Assembly: GCF_041154455.1 (NCBI RefSeq)
Contig: NZ_AP028665.1
Location: 682,001 to 746,000, forward strand
Direction of reading: 5' to 3'
Origin: Variovorax sp. V213
GTDB lineage: Bacteria; Pseudomonadota; Gammaproteobacteria; Burkholderiales; Burkholderiaceae_C
DNA: 64,000 nucleotides
Each line of letters begins with the position of its first letter. The first letter of the stretch is position 1. Of the stretch, positions 50,353 to 58,670 are shown in pieces. The position numbers and the translations under genes are program-made. The notes beneath the pieces were generated by a model. It had not been told where the DNA came from. It saw only the letters and a list, made by a program, of their open reading frames with translations, and did not search any database.

Positions 50353-51990
50353 TCAGAGACCCGGTTGCGGACGCGGTGAAGCAGCGACAGGAGCGGAGTT
50401 CGCGCCCTCCCGTGGAAAGCGAGGTGTCCATGTCTTTCCTGCGTCGAGCGATGAAAAGACTCGCTTCCCGTCTTCCGCGAGGATTTCTTGGTCATCGGCG
50501 TACACGATTCGTGCCGCGAAGTCGGCGCTCCGGAACGGCTGGCCCAAGGACGTCCAGGTCTTGCCGCCGTCGGTCGTCTGCGTGACCTGGTTGCTGACAG
50601 TACTGAATCCAGGCGTTGGCTGAATGCCCAATGCACGGGTCTGATCCCGCCAATAGATCCCGATCGGCACGGTGCGCTCGGTGCTAACCCAGGTCTTGCC
50701 GCCATCTTTGGAACTGGTGAAGTACGTCGTCATGCCATTCATGCGGGTGACGGCAATCTCCCCATCCGGGAGCACCTGCCAATTGCTGACCCAGAATTTC
50801 TCGCGATTCGTCGTTACCCGAAGAGACTGTTTGTCGACGCGTGTGATGAGGGTCTCGCGCCGAAAGCCGGGAACGTTTCTGGCCATCAGCAGGGCGTCTG
50901 GATGATCCAACAGCAGAGCGGGCAGCTTTGCCTCGTCCACATCCTGAATTCCCGCGCCGAGTTCCTTAGGCGCAGCCTCATCGTTGCTCAGTTGGTCCTG
51001 AACCAAGATGCGGGCGCCCTTGAGCCGGTCGGTGACAACGAGCAGGGCTCTGCCTTCAGACAAGTCCTGGATGGATGCGACATGACCATACTCGCTCGAC
51101 AATCGGCGAGCTTCCCAGGAACCACCGCGGCGTTTGATGGCGTAGCGGCCGAACTCGGAGCCAGCCACGCACGTTTCATCTTTCCAGCAGGACACGAAGT
51201 TCACACGCGCCAGCGTGTCGAGCGGCTCCGATGTCCAGCGCCCTGGGGCCACGCGCTCGACGATCTCGCCCAAGTGCGATCCAGCCACCATGCGGGTTCC
51301 GCTTCGCGATCCAATGGGAGACAGCATCGACACCAGCCCTCTTGCGCGAGCAACGGCCTGCGCTTCGTCTGCGGGCATCTGGAGCCAGCCTCCGCCCGGG
51401 CGCAGCGCGGGGGCACTGCGGGAGTCGTCCAGCAGCGCTCGCATGCTTTCCGCGGTACCTCGTGCGCCGCCAAGCAGGACGAGCTGGGCCGGCTCCTTGT
51501 CCCCCGTGCTAGGCGAGAACACCACAGTTCCCAGGTTGGCAAGGCGTCCCGGCTCGATCTTGAAGCGAGGCACCTGCTTGTCCAGGGACGCATGATCGCT
51601 GGTGATCAACGCAAGCAGCAAACCTGGCCCGGGCCCGATGCTGCCGGCACTCGCAAACTCGTACTCGCCGGGAGGCAACCGGCCGAAGTGCAATGATTCG
51701 GTGGGGACCGAACTGCCTCCAAATACTCCCATGGCCATTGGAGTCAAATCGGGCACTTCATGACGAATGCCTTGCGCGGAGATTAATGTGATCTGCTGCC
51801 ACTTCGGATTCAGCAGACTGATCGGTCTGGTGGACACGACCTTGAGGAGCACATACCCGTCCGTTCCCTCTGCAGGAAGTCGAACATCAAGCCGGCCGTC
51901 CGGCGCACGCGTGGCGATCGACGCGGCGCAACCGGTCAGCAGCGCCAAGCTGATAACGGCAAGCCATCGCCCGATGACATGAGCTCTCAT
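50353..51990 (-). CDS. Lipoprotein with BNR/sialidase-type repeats
   Basis: A 545-residue protein. The signal peptide ends in the lipobox LLTGC (Cys about 21), so it is predicted to be lipid-anchored. The C-terminal half has BNR Asp-box repeats: SSKDGGKTW, TTDGGKTW and SLDAGKTW, indicating a beta-propeller like the WD40/YCF48-type or sialidase fold without evident catalytic residues. The N-terminal part (VRLPAEGTDGYVLLKVVST, FGRLPPGEYEFA) may be a separate beta domain. The role is unknown; ligand binding at the envelope is likely. GGGAGGGG precedes the start. Confidence 0.75.
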   Translation of the reverse strand: MRAHVIGRWLAVISLALLTGCAASIATRAPDGRLDVRLPAEGTDGYVLLKVVSTRPISLLNPKWQQITLISAQGIRHEVPDLTPMAMGVFGGSSVPTESLHFGRLPPGEYEFASAGSIGPGPGLLLALITSDHASLDKQVPRFKIEPGRLANLGTVVFSPSTGDKEPAQLVLLGGARGTAESMRALLDDSRSAPALRPGGGWLQMPADEAQAVARARGLVSMLSPIGSRSGTRMVAGSHLGEIVERVAPGRWTSEPLDTLARVNFVSCWKDETCVAGSEFGRYAIKRRGGSWEARRLSSEYGHVASIQDLSEGRALLVVTDRLKGARILVQDQLSNDEAAPKELGAGIQDVDEAKLPALLLDHPDALLMARNVPGFRRETLITRVDKQSLRVTTNREKFWVSNWQVLPDGEIAVTRMNGMTTYFTSSKDGGKTWVSTERTVPIGIYWRDQTRALGIQPTPGFSTVSNQVTQTTDGGKTWTSLGQPFRSADFAARIVYADDQEILAEDGKRVFSSLDAGKTWTPRFPREGANSAPVAASPRPQPGL

Positions 51991-52412
51991 TCATCCCCTC
52001 CCAAGTTGTCCTGTTGAAATTTTCTAAGAAGCGACAGGATGCTAGCCGAGCTTTGAACTGAGCGGCAAGCACCGGATGGATGTGGCGGTTATTTTTCATG
52101 AATGCCTAACTTCGAGATGCCCGGCGGCCGAAAGCAGTCGAAGCCTGCTGGAGAGTGTCGGCTTTATGAAGGGGTCAGGACACGTGATCGGACCGTCCAC
52201 CTTCTTTACCTAACGTCGTCTGTTGTCATTTCTTGGTTCACTGGAGTTCGACCTCGAATGTCCGTTCTTGGCCGACTGTAGCCGGTCGGGGGACCGTCGT
52301 GAATGGACCCGAAGCGGTCTTTTCGTTGCTGCAAAACGGTTGTCGACTCGACTTCGGACGACACCGAGCGATCGGGATCAGACTGTATTAAGAAGCCTCC
52401 GGCGGCGCAGCA
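51991..52412. other. Gene-free gap
   Basis: 422 bp with no supported gene. An extended dispersed repeat copy lies at 52255-52319. The rest, including the promoter side of the BNR lipoprotein gene, shows no recognisable motif. Confidence 0.6.
52255..52319 (-). repeat. Dispersed 3'-linked repeat, extended copy
   Basis: On the plus strand CGAATGTCCGTTCTTGGCCG then ACTGTAGCCGGTC, ending GGACCCGAAGCGG; about 95 bp after the stop of the minus-strand gene at 52413. Confidence 0.75.
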
Positions 52413-52889
52413 TCAATAGACGACAACTAGGTCACCTGATACCCCAAGAGGCCAATTGCCAAGACAGAAGATGCGAGCTATCGCACACCATTGGCTTGGC
52501 GCGTGCCCGGCAATCTCCTTTGCGGCTAAACGCATTGCATACGCCGCGGTCTTCATCGCCGGCCAAGAATAGTCGTGCCAGGAGGAACGCAGACATGCGA
52601 GCCCGTCGCTGCTTCGGAGGGAAGCCAAAGCAAGCCGATACTCATCGTTGCCGGCGGTGCTGGAGATCTGTGGAGGCATCTCAAATGGGGCCGGATCTTG
52701 GGTCGACTGGGGCAGCCAGACCATCGAACCCAGGGTCATATCCAGAGCCGGGATGCCAGTGGTTAAGTTCTCGTCATCCCAGAACGTCAAGGACGTGATC
52801 GCTAGGAAACCAGGTTCCGACGAAAAGGAGCCCGCACGCTCGAACCAGCGTGCATTGGAAATCAACTCGCGGAGCTCATCGGATGTCAT
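52413..52889 (-). CDS. Hypothetical protein
   Basis: A 158-residue protein from the ATG at 52889 (MTSDELRELISNARWFERAG). Trp-rich, with SLTFWDDENLTTGIPALDM, YRLALASLRSSDGLACLRSSW and a C-terminus CLGNWPLGVSGDLVVVY. It looks intact and cytoplasmic. No family is recognised; it could belong with immunity-type proteins. Repeat copies lie before and after it. Confidence 0.6.
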   Translation of the reverse strand: MTSDELRELISNARWFERAGSFSSEPGFLAITSLTFWDDENLTTGIPALDMTLGSMVWLPQSTQDPAPFEMPPQISSTAGNDEYRLALASLRSSDGLACLRSSWHDYSWPAMKTAAYAMRLAAKEIAGHAPSQWCAIARIFCLGNWPLGVSGDLVVVY

Positions 52890-52916
52890 CGCAGGAACAG
52901 GAAGGAATCTAGTGAA

Positions 52917-52979
52917 CGTCTGGTGTTGGCCGAGTTTTGCCCACCGCGGTGAACGGCCGGTTCTGGCCGACTGTAGCCT
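52917..52979 (-). repeat. Tandem pair of dispersed repeats
   Basis: On the plus strand GTCTGGTGTTGGCCGAGTTT at 52917 and GAACGGCCGGTTCTGGCCGA then CTGTAGCC at 52951-52978. The second ends exactly at the stop codon of the minus-strand ATPase gene. Confidence 0.75.
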
Positions 52980-53536
52980 CACGTCATCTTTGCCAGTTTG
53001 TCGAGGACGAACGCTACGCGCGCCTGCACCGACACCTTTGGAATGACGCAGGTCGAATAGCCCGCCTCGACATACGCATCGACAGTTGGAGCAAAGGAGC
53101 GAGTTGCCCGCTCGAAGCTTGCGCGGCGCTCGTCATTCTGGACGTACACCTCCGGCCAGGGCTCCATCACGAATACCGTCAGGGCGTAGCGATATTGTGC
53201 GGGCGCAGCCAAGTGATGAGGCGCTAACGCTAACCCGGACAACCGCAGCCAGGCCAAGCATTCCGGAATGCCTCGGTCAAAGAAGACGGGCGCCCTCAAC
53301 GAATGCGCAGCTTGATGGTTGCGGATGTTCCGCTTGAAGACCTCTTCCATGAAGGCTGGGCGATTCGTCCAAGGAAGAATGCTGCCGCCGCGCTTCTGCT
53401 GCTCGCGGAGAACGTCGAGAGCGGCTTCTGGGACTGTGGCATACCCAAGGTCGCCCAATGCCGCCACGAGGGTGGATTTCCCCGCTCCTGACGCGCCGGT
53501 GATTACGTAGCAGCCTTCGGTGAATTGCTTCGACAT
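52979..53536 (-). CDS. P-loop ATPase (AAA_28-like)
   Basis: A 185-residue nucleotide-binding protein. Walker A is VITGASGAGKSTLVAAL (about 11-27); a Walker B-like segment is APVFFDRGIPECLAWL (about 84-99). The family of short standalone ATPases/kinase-like proteins, with C-terminal YALTVFVMEPWPEVYVQNDERRAS, is common but mostly uncharacterised; a phosphotransferase role is possible. The repeat copy abuts its stop codon and another lies 100 bp before its start, so it is another single-gene unit. Confidence 0.8.
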   Translation of the reverse strand: MSKQFTEGCYVITGASGAGKSTLVAALGDLGYATVPEAALDVLREQQKRGGSILPWTNRPAFMEEVFKRNIRNHQAAHSLRAPVFFDRGIPECLAWLRLSGLALAPHHLAAPAQYRYALTVFVMEPWPEVYVQNDERRASFERATRSFAPTVDAYVEAGYSTCVIPKVSVQARVAFVLDKLAKMT

Positions 53537-53638
53537 CAGTTGTTGGACTGAACTCTATTCTTGCGCGTGAAAGGGATTGCCGCAGCACTGTGCCATAGCC
53601 CAAGGGTGCGCGATGACAGCTCTGCGCGGACCGAGCGA

Positions 53639-53668
53639 AGTTCCGCTCTTGGCCGGGTGCGGTCTGAT
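53639..53668 (-). repeat. Dispersed 3'-linked repeat, core copy
   Basis: On the plus strand AGTTCCGCTCTTGGCCGGGT then GCGGTCTGAT, 11 bp after the stop of the minus-strand gene ending at 53679. Confidence 0.55.
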
Positions 53669-53678
53669 GGTTGAGGCT

Positions 53679-53969
53679 TCAGCCGCGTGAGCGCGCATCA
53701 TGCCAAAGCGCATCTATGAGTGCGCCCGATGCCGTATCACCATCGATGACGAGGCGATGTGGCATCTTGGCATTCATGTCGTCGAAAAGCGCCTGTGTCG
53801 CGGTCGCATGCCAAAGGCCAAGCTCGCCTCTCAGTTGGTATCCCAGAGTCATGTGCAGGCGCCAACTGGCCTCCTCTAATGGAAAAGTCCGAAGTACATC
53901 CTTGTCTTCGAGCGACATGAGGGTCCTGGCCTTGGCGACTGCGTCTTCAAACGTTAGTGGAGGGGTCAT
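53679..53969 (-). CDS. Small hypothetical protein (DUF6794-like)
   Basis: A 96-residue protein from the ATG at 53969 (MTPPLTFEDAVAKARTLMSL). Then FPLEEASWRLHMTLGYQLRGELGLW and DGDTASGALIDALWHDA. The order resembles DUF6794-type small helical proteins; this is a tentative match. The function is unknown. Repeat copies lie on both sides within 12 bp, so the gene is almost exactly framed by them. Confidence 0.55.
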   Translation of the reverse strand: MTPPLTFEDAVAKARTLMSLEDKDVLRTFPLEEASWRLHMTLGYQLRGELGLWHATATQALFDDMNAKMPHRLVIDGDTASGALIDALWHDARSRG

Positions 53970-53971
53970 CG

Positions 53972-54062
53972 TAGGTCCGCTCTTAGCCGGATTCTGCAGC
54001 ACAGGCGAACGTCCGGTCCTGGCCGACTGTAGCCGCACAAGCGAAGGCACAAAGGGCCCGGA
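53972..54062 (-). repeat. Tandem pair of dispersed repeats
   Basis: On the plus strand GGTCCGCTCTTAGCCGGATT at 53974 and GCGAACGTCCGGTCCTGGCC at 54005, continuing GACTGTAGCC and AGGGCCCGGAG. Downstream of the minus-strand LysR gene ending at 54206. Confidence 0.75.
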
Positions 54063-54205
54063 GCGGAGGTGGCGACTTCTCCGAAGCAGACACCCGCAAG
54101 GTGCTGGGCCGGCTTGTTCTGGTATTCAGCGGAGAGTGGAACGAAGGTTGCGGCCTATGGAGCGAACGCAAGTGCGCCAGCTCCTGGCACAAGATCGGCG
54201 GAGAC

Positions 54206-55132
54206 TCACTTGCCCACCGCTGCCACCCCGCCTTCCACCAGTGGCGCGTCTTGAAACGCATCGACCAGAAAGTCGACCATCACCCGCACTTTCGCGCTGA
54301 GATGTCGACGGCTTGCATAGATTGCCAAGATGTCGACGGGCGGCATGTGATAACCAGGCATGACCTCGACCAATCGACCGGCCCGCACGTCCTCGCCAAT
54401 CACGAAGCTCGGCTGCCAGATGACGCCGGCACCAGCGAGCGCTGCGGCGCGGGCGGTTTCGCCATTGTTGGCGCGCAAGGCCCAGCGCACGCGCACGGAT
54501 TCCAGTGTTCCGCCGGGGCCGGCAAACTGCCATTCGTCGGAGGTCGCACCGTACGTGTAGCCCAGGCACGGATGCCGCGAAAGGTCCGTCGGTATCTCGG
54601 GCATGCCATGGGCCGCAAGGTAGTCGGGCGAGGCACAGACCAGGTTCTGCGAGCGGCCCAGGCGGCGCGCGATATGGTTGCCCGACGTGGTGCGCGAGAT
54701 GCGGATGGCCAGGTCGTAGCCCTCTTCGACGATGTCGACGACGCGGTCGATGAGCGCGATGTCGAGCTCGACGTCGGGATACTTCGCCATGAACTTCGGC
54801 CACAACGGCGCCAGCACGAGACTGCCGAAGCTCAGCGGCGCGTTGATGCGCAGGCGCCCCCGTGGCTGCAATGACGCGGTGGTCGCCAGAGCCTCGGTCT
54901 CCGCCACTTCTTCGAGGATCGATTTCGCCCGGTCGAAGAGCGCTTCGCCGCCTTCGGTGAGCGACAGGCGGCGCGATGTGCGGTTCATGAGCCGCGTGCG
55001 CAGGTGGGCTTCGAGCTCGTTGACGTAGCGCGTTACGTTGGCTGGCGAGGTGTCCAGCGCGTCAGCCGCCTTCGTGAAACTGCCCCGCGCCACCACGGTG
55101 ACAAACACCTCGTACGCACGCAATCGGTCCAT
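54206..55132 (-). CDS. LysR-family regulator
   Basis: A 308-residue LysR protein: HTH GSFTKAADALDTSPANVTRYVNELEAHL (about 16-43), MNRTSRRLSLTEGGEALFDRA, and effector domain with DVELDIALIDRVVDIVEEGYDLAIRI. It is divergent from the hydrolase/SDR pair, with 119 bp between start codons carrying two inverted repeats. It most likely regulates them. The start MDRLRAYEVF at 55132 is preferred to an ATG 18 bases upstream. Confidence 0.9.
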   Translation of the reverse strand: MDRLRAYEVFVTVVARGSFTKAADALDTSPANVTRYVNELEAHLRTRLMNRTSRRLSLTEGGEALFDRAKSILEEVAETEALATTASLQPRGRLRINAPLSFGSLVLAPLWPKFMAKYPDVELDIALIDRVVDIVEEGYDLAIRISRTTSGNHIARRLGRSQNLVCASPDYLAAHGMPEIPTDLSRHPCLGYTYGATSDEWQFAGPGGTLESVRVRWALRANNGETARAAALAGAGVIWQPSFVIGEDVRAGRLVEVMPGYHMPPVDILAIYASRRHLSAKVRVMVDFLVDAFQDAPLVEGGVAAVGK

Positions 55133-55146
55133 GGGCTCACTTTCAA

Positions 55147-55167
55147 TCATTCATAAAAGCTGAATGA
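55147..55167. promoter_or_regulatory. LysR operator-like inverted repeat
   Basis: TCATTCA-TAAAAGC-TGAATGA, perfect 7-bp arms with an inner T-N11-A, 15 bp from the LysR start in the divergent promoter region. Confidence 0.6.
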
Positions 55168-55202
55168 GTAAACCACTTTTGGGCTCTTTCTGGAAGTGAA
55201 GC

Positions 55203-55217
55203 TGAATCATAAATTCA
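55203..55217. promoter_or_regulatory. Second operator-like inverted repeat
   Basis: TGAAT-CATAA-ATTCA, 35 bp before the hydrolase start. It shares the TGAAT half-site with the repeat at 55147, as expected for a pair of LysR contact sites. Confidence 0.45.
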
Positions 55218-55251
55218 CCTCGCCCAGAAACCAAAAGAAAGGAAGTTCAAC

Positions 55252-56217
55252 ATGACCGAGATCGATTTCACCCCCGCCGCCCCCTGTACTCCCACCCGCC
55301 GTGCCCTGCTTGGCGGCGCAGTCGCCGTCGGCGCCGCGCTGACCATGGGCCGCGCCGCGCACGCGGCACCCGCCGCCGACGCGGTGCCGGGCTTCCGCTC
55401 GGGCAGCGCGGAGGTGAACGGCACCCGCATCCACTACCGCATCGGCGGCAGCGGGCCGACCGTCGTGCTGCTGCACGGCTACGCCGAGACCGGGCACATG
55501 TGGAACCCCCTGATGCCGCTTTTGGCCAAGACGCACACCGTGGTCGTGCCCGATCTTCGGGGGGCCGGCGATTCCTCGAAGCCCGAGAAAGGCTATGGAA
55601 AGAAGAACATGGCTGTCGACATCCACGAGCTTGTGCGCTCGCTCGGCATTCGCAGCGTCAGCATCGTCGGCCACGACATCGGCCTGATGGTGGCCTACGC
55701 ATATGCCGCGCAGTTTCCTTCGGAGACCGACAAGGTGGCGCTCATGGACGCATTCCTGCCTGGCATCGGCGCATGGCAAAACGTCTGGCTCCTGCGCGAC
55801 CTGTGGCATTTCCATTTCCACGGTGCGACGCCGCTGGCGCTCGTGAAAGGACGCGAGCGCATCTATTTCGAGCACTTCTGGAACGACTTTGCGGCCGACC
55901 CCAAGCACTCGGTGCCCGAAGCCGACCGCCAGTTCTACGCCAGGGCCTACGCGCAACCCGGCGGCATGCGTGCAGGGTTTGAATATTTCAAGGCTTTCGA
56001 GCAGGATGCGGCGGAGTTCGCCGAACTGGGCAAAACGCCGCTGCCCATGCCGATGCTGGTGCTCTCCGGTGAAAAGGCCGGCGGTACCTTTCTGATCGAG
56101 CAGGGAAAGATGGTTGCGACCAACGTGCAGGGCGTCATCGTCAAAGGCTCCGGGCATTGGTTGATGGAAGAGGCGCCAGAGCAGGTCATTCCGGCGTTGG
56201 TCAAGTTCCTGGGCTAG
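55252..56217 (+). CDS. Exported alpha/beta hydrolase (epoxide hydrolase/dehalogenase-like)
   Basis: A 321-residue protein with a Tat-like signal peptide (PTRRALLGGAVAVGAALTMG, twin arginines at 16-17) and then an alpha/beta hydrolase fold. The nucleophile position is Asp in SIVGHDIGLMVAYAY (about 137-151), the GHDxG form of epoxide hydrolases and haloacid dehalogenases rather than the GxSxG of esterases. Other motifs are VVLLHGYAETGHMW and DLRGAGDS. The terminal histidine is in VKGSGHWLMEEAPE. It probably opens an epoxide or C-halogen bond in the periplasm. Divergent from LysR; followed 119 bp later by an SDR gene. Confidence 0.85.
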   Translation: MTEIDFTPAAPCTPTRRALLGGAVAVGAALTMGRAAHAAPAADAVPGFRSGSAEVNGTRIHYRIGGSGPTVVLLHGYAETGHMWNPLMPLLAKTHTVVVPDLRGAGDSSKPEKGYGKKNMAVDIHELVRSLGIRSVSIVGHDIGLMVAYAYAAQFPSETDKVALMDAFLPGIGAWQNVWLLRDLWHFHFHGATPLALVKGRERIYFEHFWNDFAADPKHSVPEADRQFYARAYAQPGGMRAGFEYFKAFEQDAAEFAELGKTPLPMPMLVLSGEKAGGTFLIEQGKMVATNVQGVIVKGSGHWLMEEAPEQVIPALVKFLG

Positions 56218-56336
56218 CGGAAAAGCTGACGCGGCATGTGCGCGACATGGGCGCGAGGGGGACCTCACCATTCCGCGGGCGGCACGAACAGCAGAACTCA
56301 ACGAACATGAACGTCAACCAACCCAGGAGAACCAAG

Positions 56337-57128
56337 ATGGACCTGCAACTCGATGGAAAGCTCGCCCTGGTGAGCGGGAGCACCGCCGGCATCGGCTTCG
56401 CAATTGCGCGCACGTTGGCCCAGGAGGGCGCAAGCGTGATCGTGAACGGCAGATCGCAGGCGGCGGTCGACGAGGCGGTGGACCGCATCCGCTCGGAAAC
56501 GCAAGGCACGGTGCTCGGTTATGCCGGGGACCTCAGCCGGGCCGACGCTGCCGAGGAAGCCGTGCGTCGCCACACCGGCATCGGCATCCTCGTGAACAAC
56601 CTGGGCATCTTCGAGGCCAAGGCTTTCGAAGATATTCCCGATGAAGACTGGCAGCGCTTCTTCGACGTCAACGTGCTGAGCGGCGTTCGCCTCGCACGCC
56701 TGGTGCTGCCGGAGATGAAGCGCACGAACTGGGGCCGGATCATCTTCATCTCCAGTGAAAGCGCGGTGCAGATCCCGACCGAGATGATTCACTACGGCAT
56801 GACAAAGACCGCGCAACTCGCCGTGTCACGCGGGCTGGCGGAATCGGTCGCCGGTACCAACATCACGGTGAACAGCGTACTTCCGGGCCCAACGAAATCG
56901 CGCGGCGTCGGCGACTTCGTGGAAGGCATGGCGCGCTCGAGCGACAAGAGCTTCGAGCAGGTCGAGGCAGAGTTCTTCGACCACGTTCGCCCGACCTCGC
57001 TGATCAAGCGTTTCGCTTCGCCGCAGGAGGTTGCCTCGCTCGTGGCCTACGTGGCAAGTCCGCTCGCGTCGGCGACCACGGGTGCGGCCCTTCGCGTCGA
57101 CGGCGGCATCGTCAAGAGCGCCTTCTGA
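56337..57128 (+). CDS. Short-chain dehydrogenase/reductase
   Basis: A 263-residue classical-type SDR. NAD(P) motif SGSTAGIGFAIARTLA (about 14-29, TGxxxGIG form), LVNNLGIFEAKAF, and the catalytic Ser (IFISSESAV) with Tyr-x-x-x-Lys in HYGMTKTAQLAV. C-terminal LRVDGGIVKSAF is typical. AGGAGAACC places the start at 56337. Downstream of the exported hydrolase and probably cotranscribed, it may oxidise the product. The cofactor and substrate are not known. Confidence 0.92.
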   Translation: MDLQLDGKLALVSGSTAGIGFAIARTLAQEGASVIVNGRSQAAVDEAVDRIRSETQGTVLGYAGDLSRADAAEEAVRRHTGIGILVNNLGIFEAKAFEDIPDEDWQRFFDVNVLSGVRLARLVLPEMKRTNWGRIIFISSESAVQIPTEMIHYGMTKTAQLAVSRGLAESVAGTNITVNSVLPGPTKSRGVGDFVEGMARSSDKSFEQVEAEFFDHVRPTSLIKRFASPQEVASLVAYVASPLASATTGAALRVDGGIVKSAF

Positions 57129-57434
57129 AGAGGGCGCGATCGATAGGCACGGTCGCTCGGCATGTCGGCCAGTGCTGTTGCAGCGCCTTGCTGCTACGAG
57201 GCCGAGAGCGACCTGCTGTTCCTTAACATGCCGAGGTCCTGCCTTGCCAGTTTGACGACCAGGTCAATCAGCCTCTCCGGGGATAGCATTCGAGTTCTTC
57301 TGGTCGGTTTCTGGCGCAGCCGCGAAGGACCGGCACTGGCCGAATTCTGCCGCACAGCTGCGGCGCCGCGGCGCCCAAGGCGGTCAACAACCCAGTCCAT
57401 TTCCGATCGCTACCCAGCGGCATGGCAGGCGGTA
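57129..57434. other. Gene-free gap
   Basis: 306 bp between the convergent SDR and Arr genes. It contains a short repeat copy at 57322-57352; no gene or other motif is supported. Confidence 0.6.
57322..57352 (-). repeat. Dispersed repeat, variant core
   Basis: On the plus strand GCGAAGGACCGGCACTGGCC then GAATTCTGCCG, about 80 bp after the stop of the minus-strand Arr gene. Confidence 0.6.
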
Positions 57435-57830
57435 TCAGTTAATGATCTCTCCCATGCCTACGCGTACGCGCTCCCTGAGCTGCCGGATGTACTCCGCATC
57501 AAAGAGTTCCCAGGTCTCCAGTTCGCCGACGATCCGCAGCGGCTCCCGGCTGCGGTACGAGCGTGTGGGATTGCCCGGAAACTTCTTATCGGTGACGTTA
57601 GGGTCGTCCTCGAAGGCGCCCGTGGGCTCGACGATGTAGACGCGGCCACGGCCATCGCCCTTCGCCATTTCGGCGGCCAGCCCGGCGCCCTTTGGCCAGG
57701 CGGTGAAGTAGATGTGGTTCATGACGACGCGGCCGTCGTAGTTTGAGCGGAAGCCCGCGGTGAGCAGGTCGCCCACCTGGAGGTCCGCCCGCGTGCCGTG
57801 GAAGTAAGGCCCGGTGTCCAAGACAGCCAT
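57435..57830 (-). CDS. arr: NAD(+)--rifampin ADP-ribosyltransferase
   Basis: A 131-residue Arr-family enzyme that inactivates rifamycins by ADP-ribosylation with NAD. Family hallmarks are all present: PYFHGTRADLQVGDLLTAGF at 8-27, NHIYFTAWPKGAGLAAEMAKG, GRVYIVEPTGAFEDDPNVTDKKFPGNPTRSYRSREPLRIVG in pieces at about 62-102. The length is normal (about 130-140). GAGGAG lies before the ATG at 57830. It is a single-gene module flanked by repeat copies. Chromosomal arr genes occur in many environmental bacteria, so this need not be acquired resistance under drug selection. Confidence 0.93.
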   Translation of the reverse strand: MAVLDTGPYFHGTRADLQVGDLLTAGFRSNYDGRVVMNHIYFTAWPKGAGLAAEMAKGDGRGRVYIVEPTGAFEDDPNVTDKKFPGNPTRSYRSREPLRIVGELETWELFDAEYIRQLRERVRVGMGEIIN

Positions 57831-57950
57831 CGCGGATCGCTCCTCTACAGAAACGAAAAGCCGCGGAGTTTACCCGTGTCGATTTTCGCGTGAGCCGTCA
57901 TGGGTGAGGGCCCGTTCGGATGCGGAACCTCAGGCTTCTGGGTTGGTGTT

Positions 57951-57980
57951 GCGGATGGCCGCTCCTGGCCGCAGTCTGCC
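57951..57980 (-). repeat. Dispersed 3'-linked repeat, variant core
   Basis: On the plus strand GCGGATGGCCGCTCCTGGCC then GCAGTCTGCC, eight bases after the stop of the minus-strand GST gene. Confidence 0.65.
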
Positions 57981-57987
57981 TTCCAGG

Positions 57988-58641
57988 TCAGCCCGCCGGT
58001 AAAGGGGCGGCGTTGATCGCCAGTTGCGCAGCGAACGCCCGTTGGTAGGCCGGCCGCGCTTCGCCGCGAGCGACATAGCCGGCCAGGCTGGGAAACTCGT
58101 TCAGCAAGCCGGACGGTCTCAGCCGCAGCAGCACCGACACCATCAGCAGGTCGCCCGCGCTGAAGCCGCCGTCCAGCCAATCACCATCGCCCAAGCGGGC
58201 GGCCAGCTGGTTCAGTCGGGCGCGCACCCGGTCCTCGACGAGAGGCAGGCGCTCGGCCTTCCAAGGCCTGTCGCCTTCCGCCAGCTTGGCAGTGACGAGT
58301 TCGAGGATGGGCGGCTCGACCGTATTGAGCGCCGCGAACATCCACGTGATGGCGCGCGCCCTTGCGTTGGCATCGGCGGGGAACAGGCCCGGGTGGCGCT
58401 CGGCGATGTGAAGCACGATGGAGCCGGTCTCGAACAGCGCGAGGGCGCCTTCCTCGTAGGTGGGGATCTGGCCGAAGGGATTGAGCGCCAGATGCGCGGC
58501 CTCCTTCATCGCGCGGAAGGACACCAGGTGCACCTCGTAGGGCAGGCCGGCTTCCTCCAGCGCCCAGCGCACGCGCGTGTCGCGCGCCAGACCCTTGCCG
58601 CCGTCGGGCGACCGTTCAAAGGCGGTGATGATGATGGTCAT
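57988..58641 (-). CDS. Glutathione S-transferase family protein
   Basis: A 217-residue GST. The N-terminal thioredoxin-like domain starts MTIIITAFERSPDGGKGLAR, with the conserved NPFGQIPTYEEGALALFETGSI stretch (cis-proline and the Glu-Thr/Ser glutathione contact) at about 55-75. The C-terminal helical domain follows, with LGDGDWLDGGFSAGDLLMVSVLLR. It would conjugate or reduce with glutathione in the cytoplasm. The start at 58641 is used rather than the longer frame. Repeat copies lie at both ends. Confidence 0.88.
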   Translation of the reverse strand: MTIIITAFERSPDGGKGLARDTRVRWALEEAGLPYEVHLVSFRAMKEAAHLALNPFGQIPTYEEGALALFETGSIVLHIAERHPGLFPADANARARAITWMFAALNTVEPPILELVTAKLAEGDRPWKAERLPLVEDRVRARLNQLAARLGDGDWLDGGFSAGDLLMVSVLLRLRPSGLLNEFPSLAGYVARGEARPAYQRAFAAQLAINAAPLPAG

Positions 58642-58670
58642 CGCGAGTGTCCTTTTGCCTTCCGACACGG

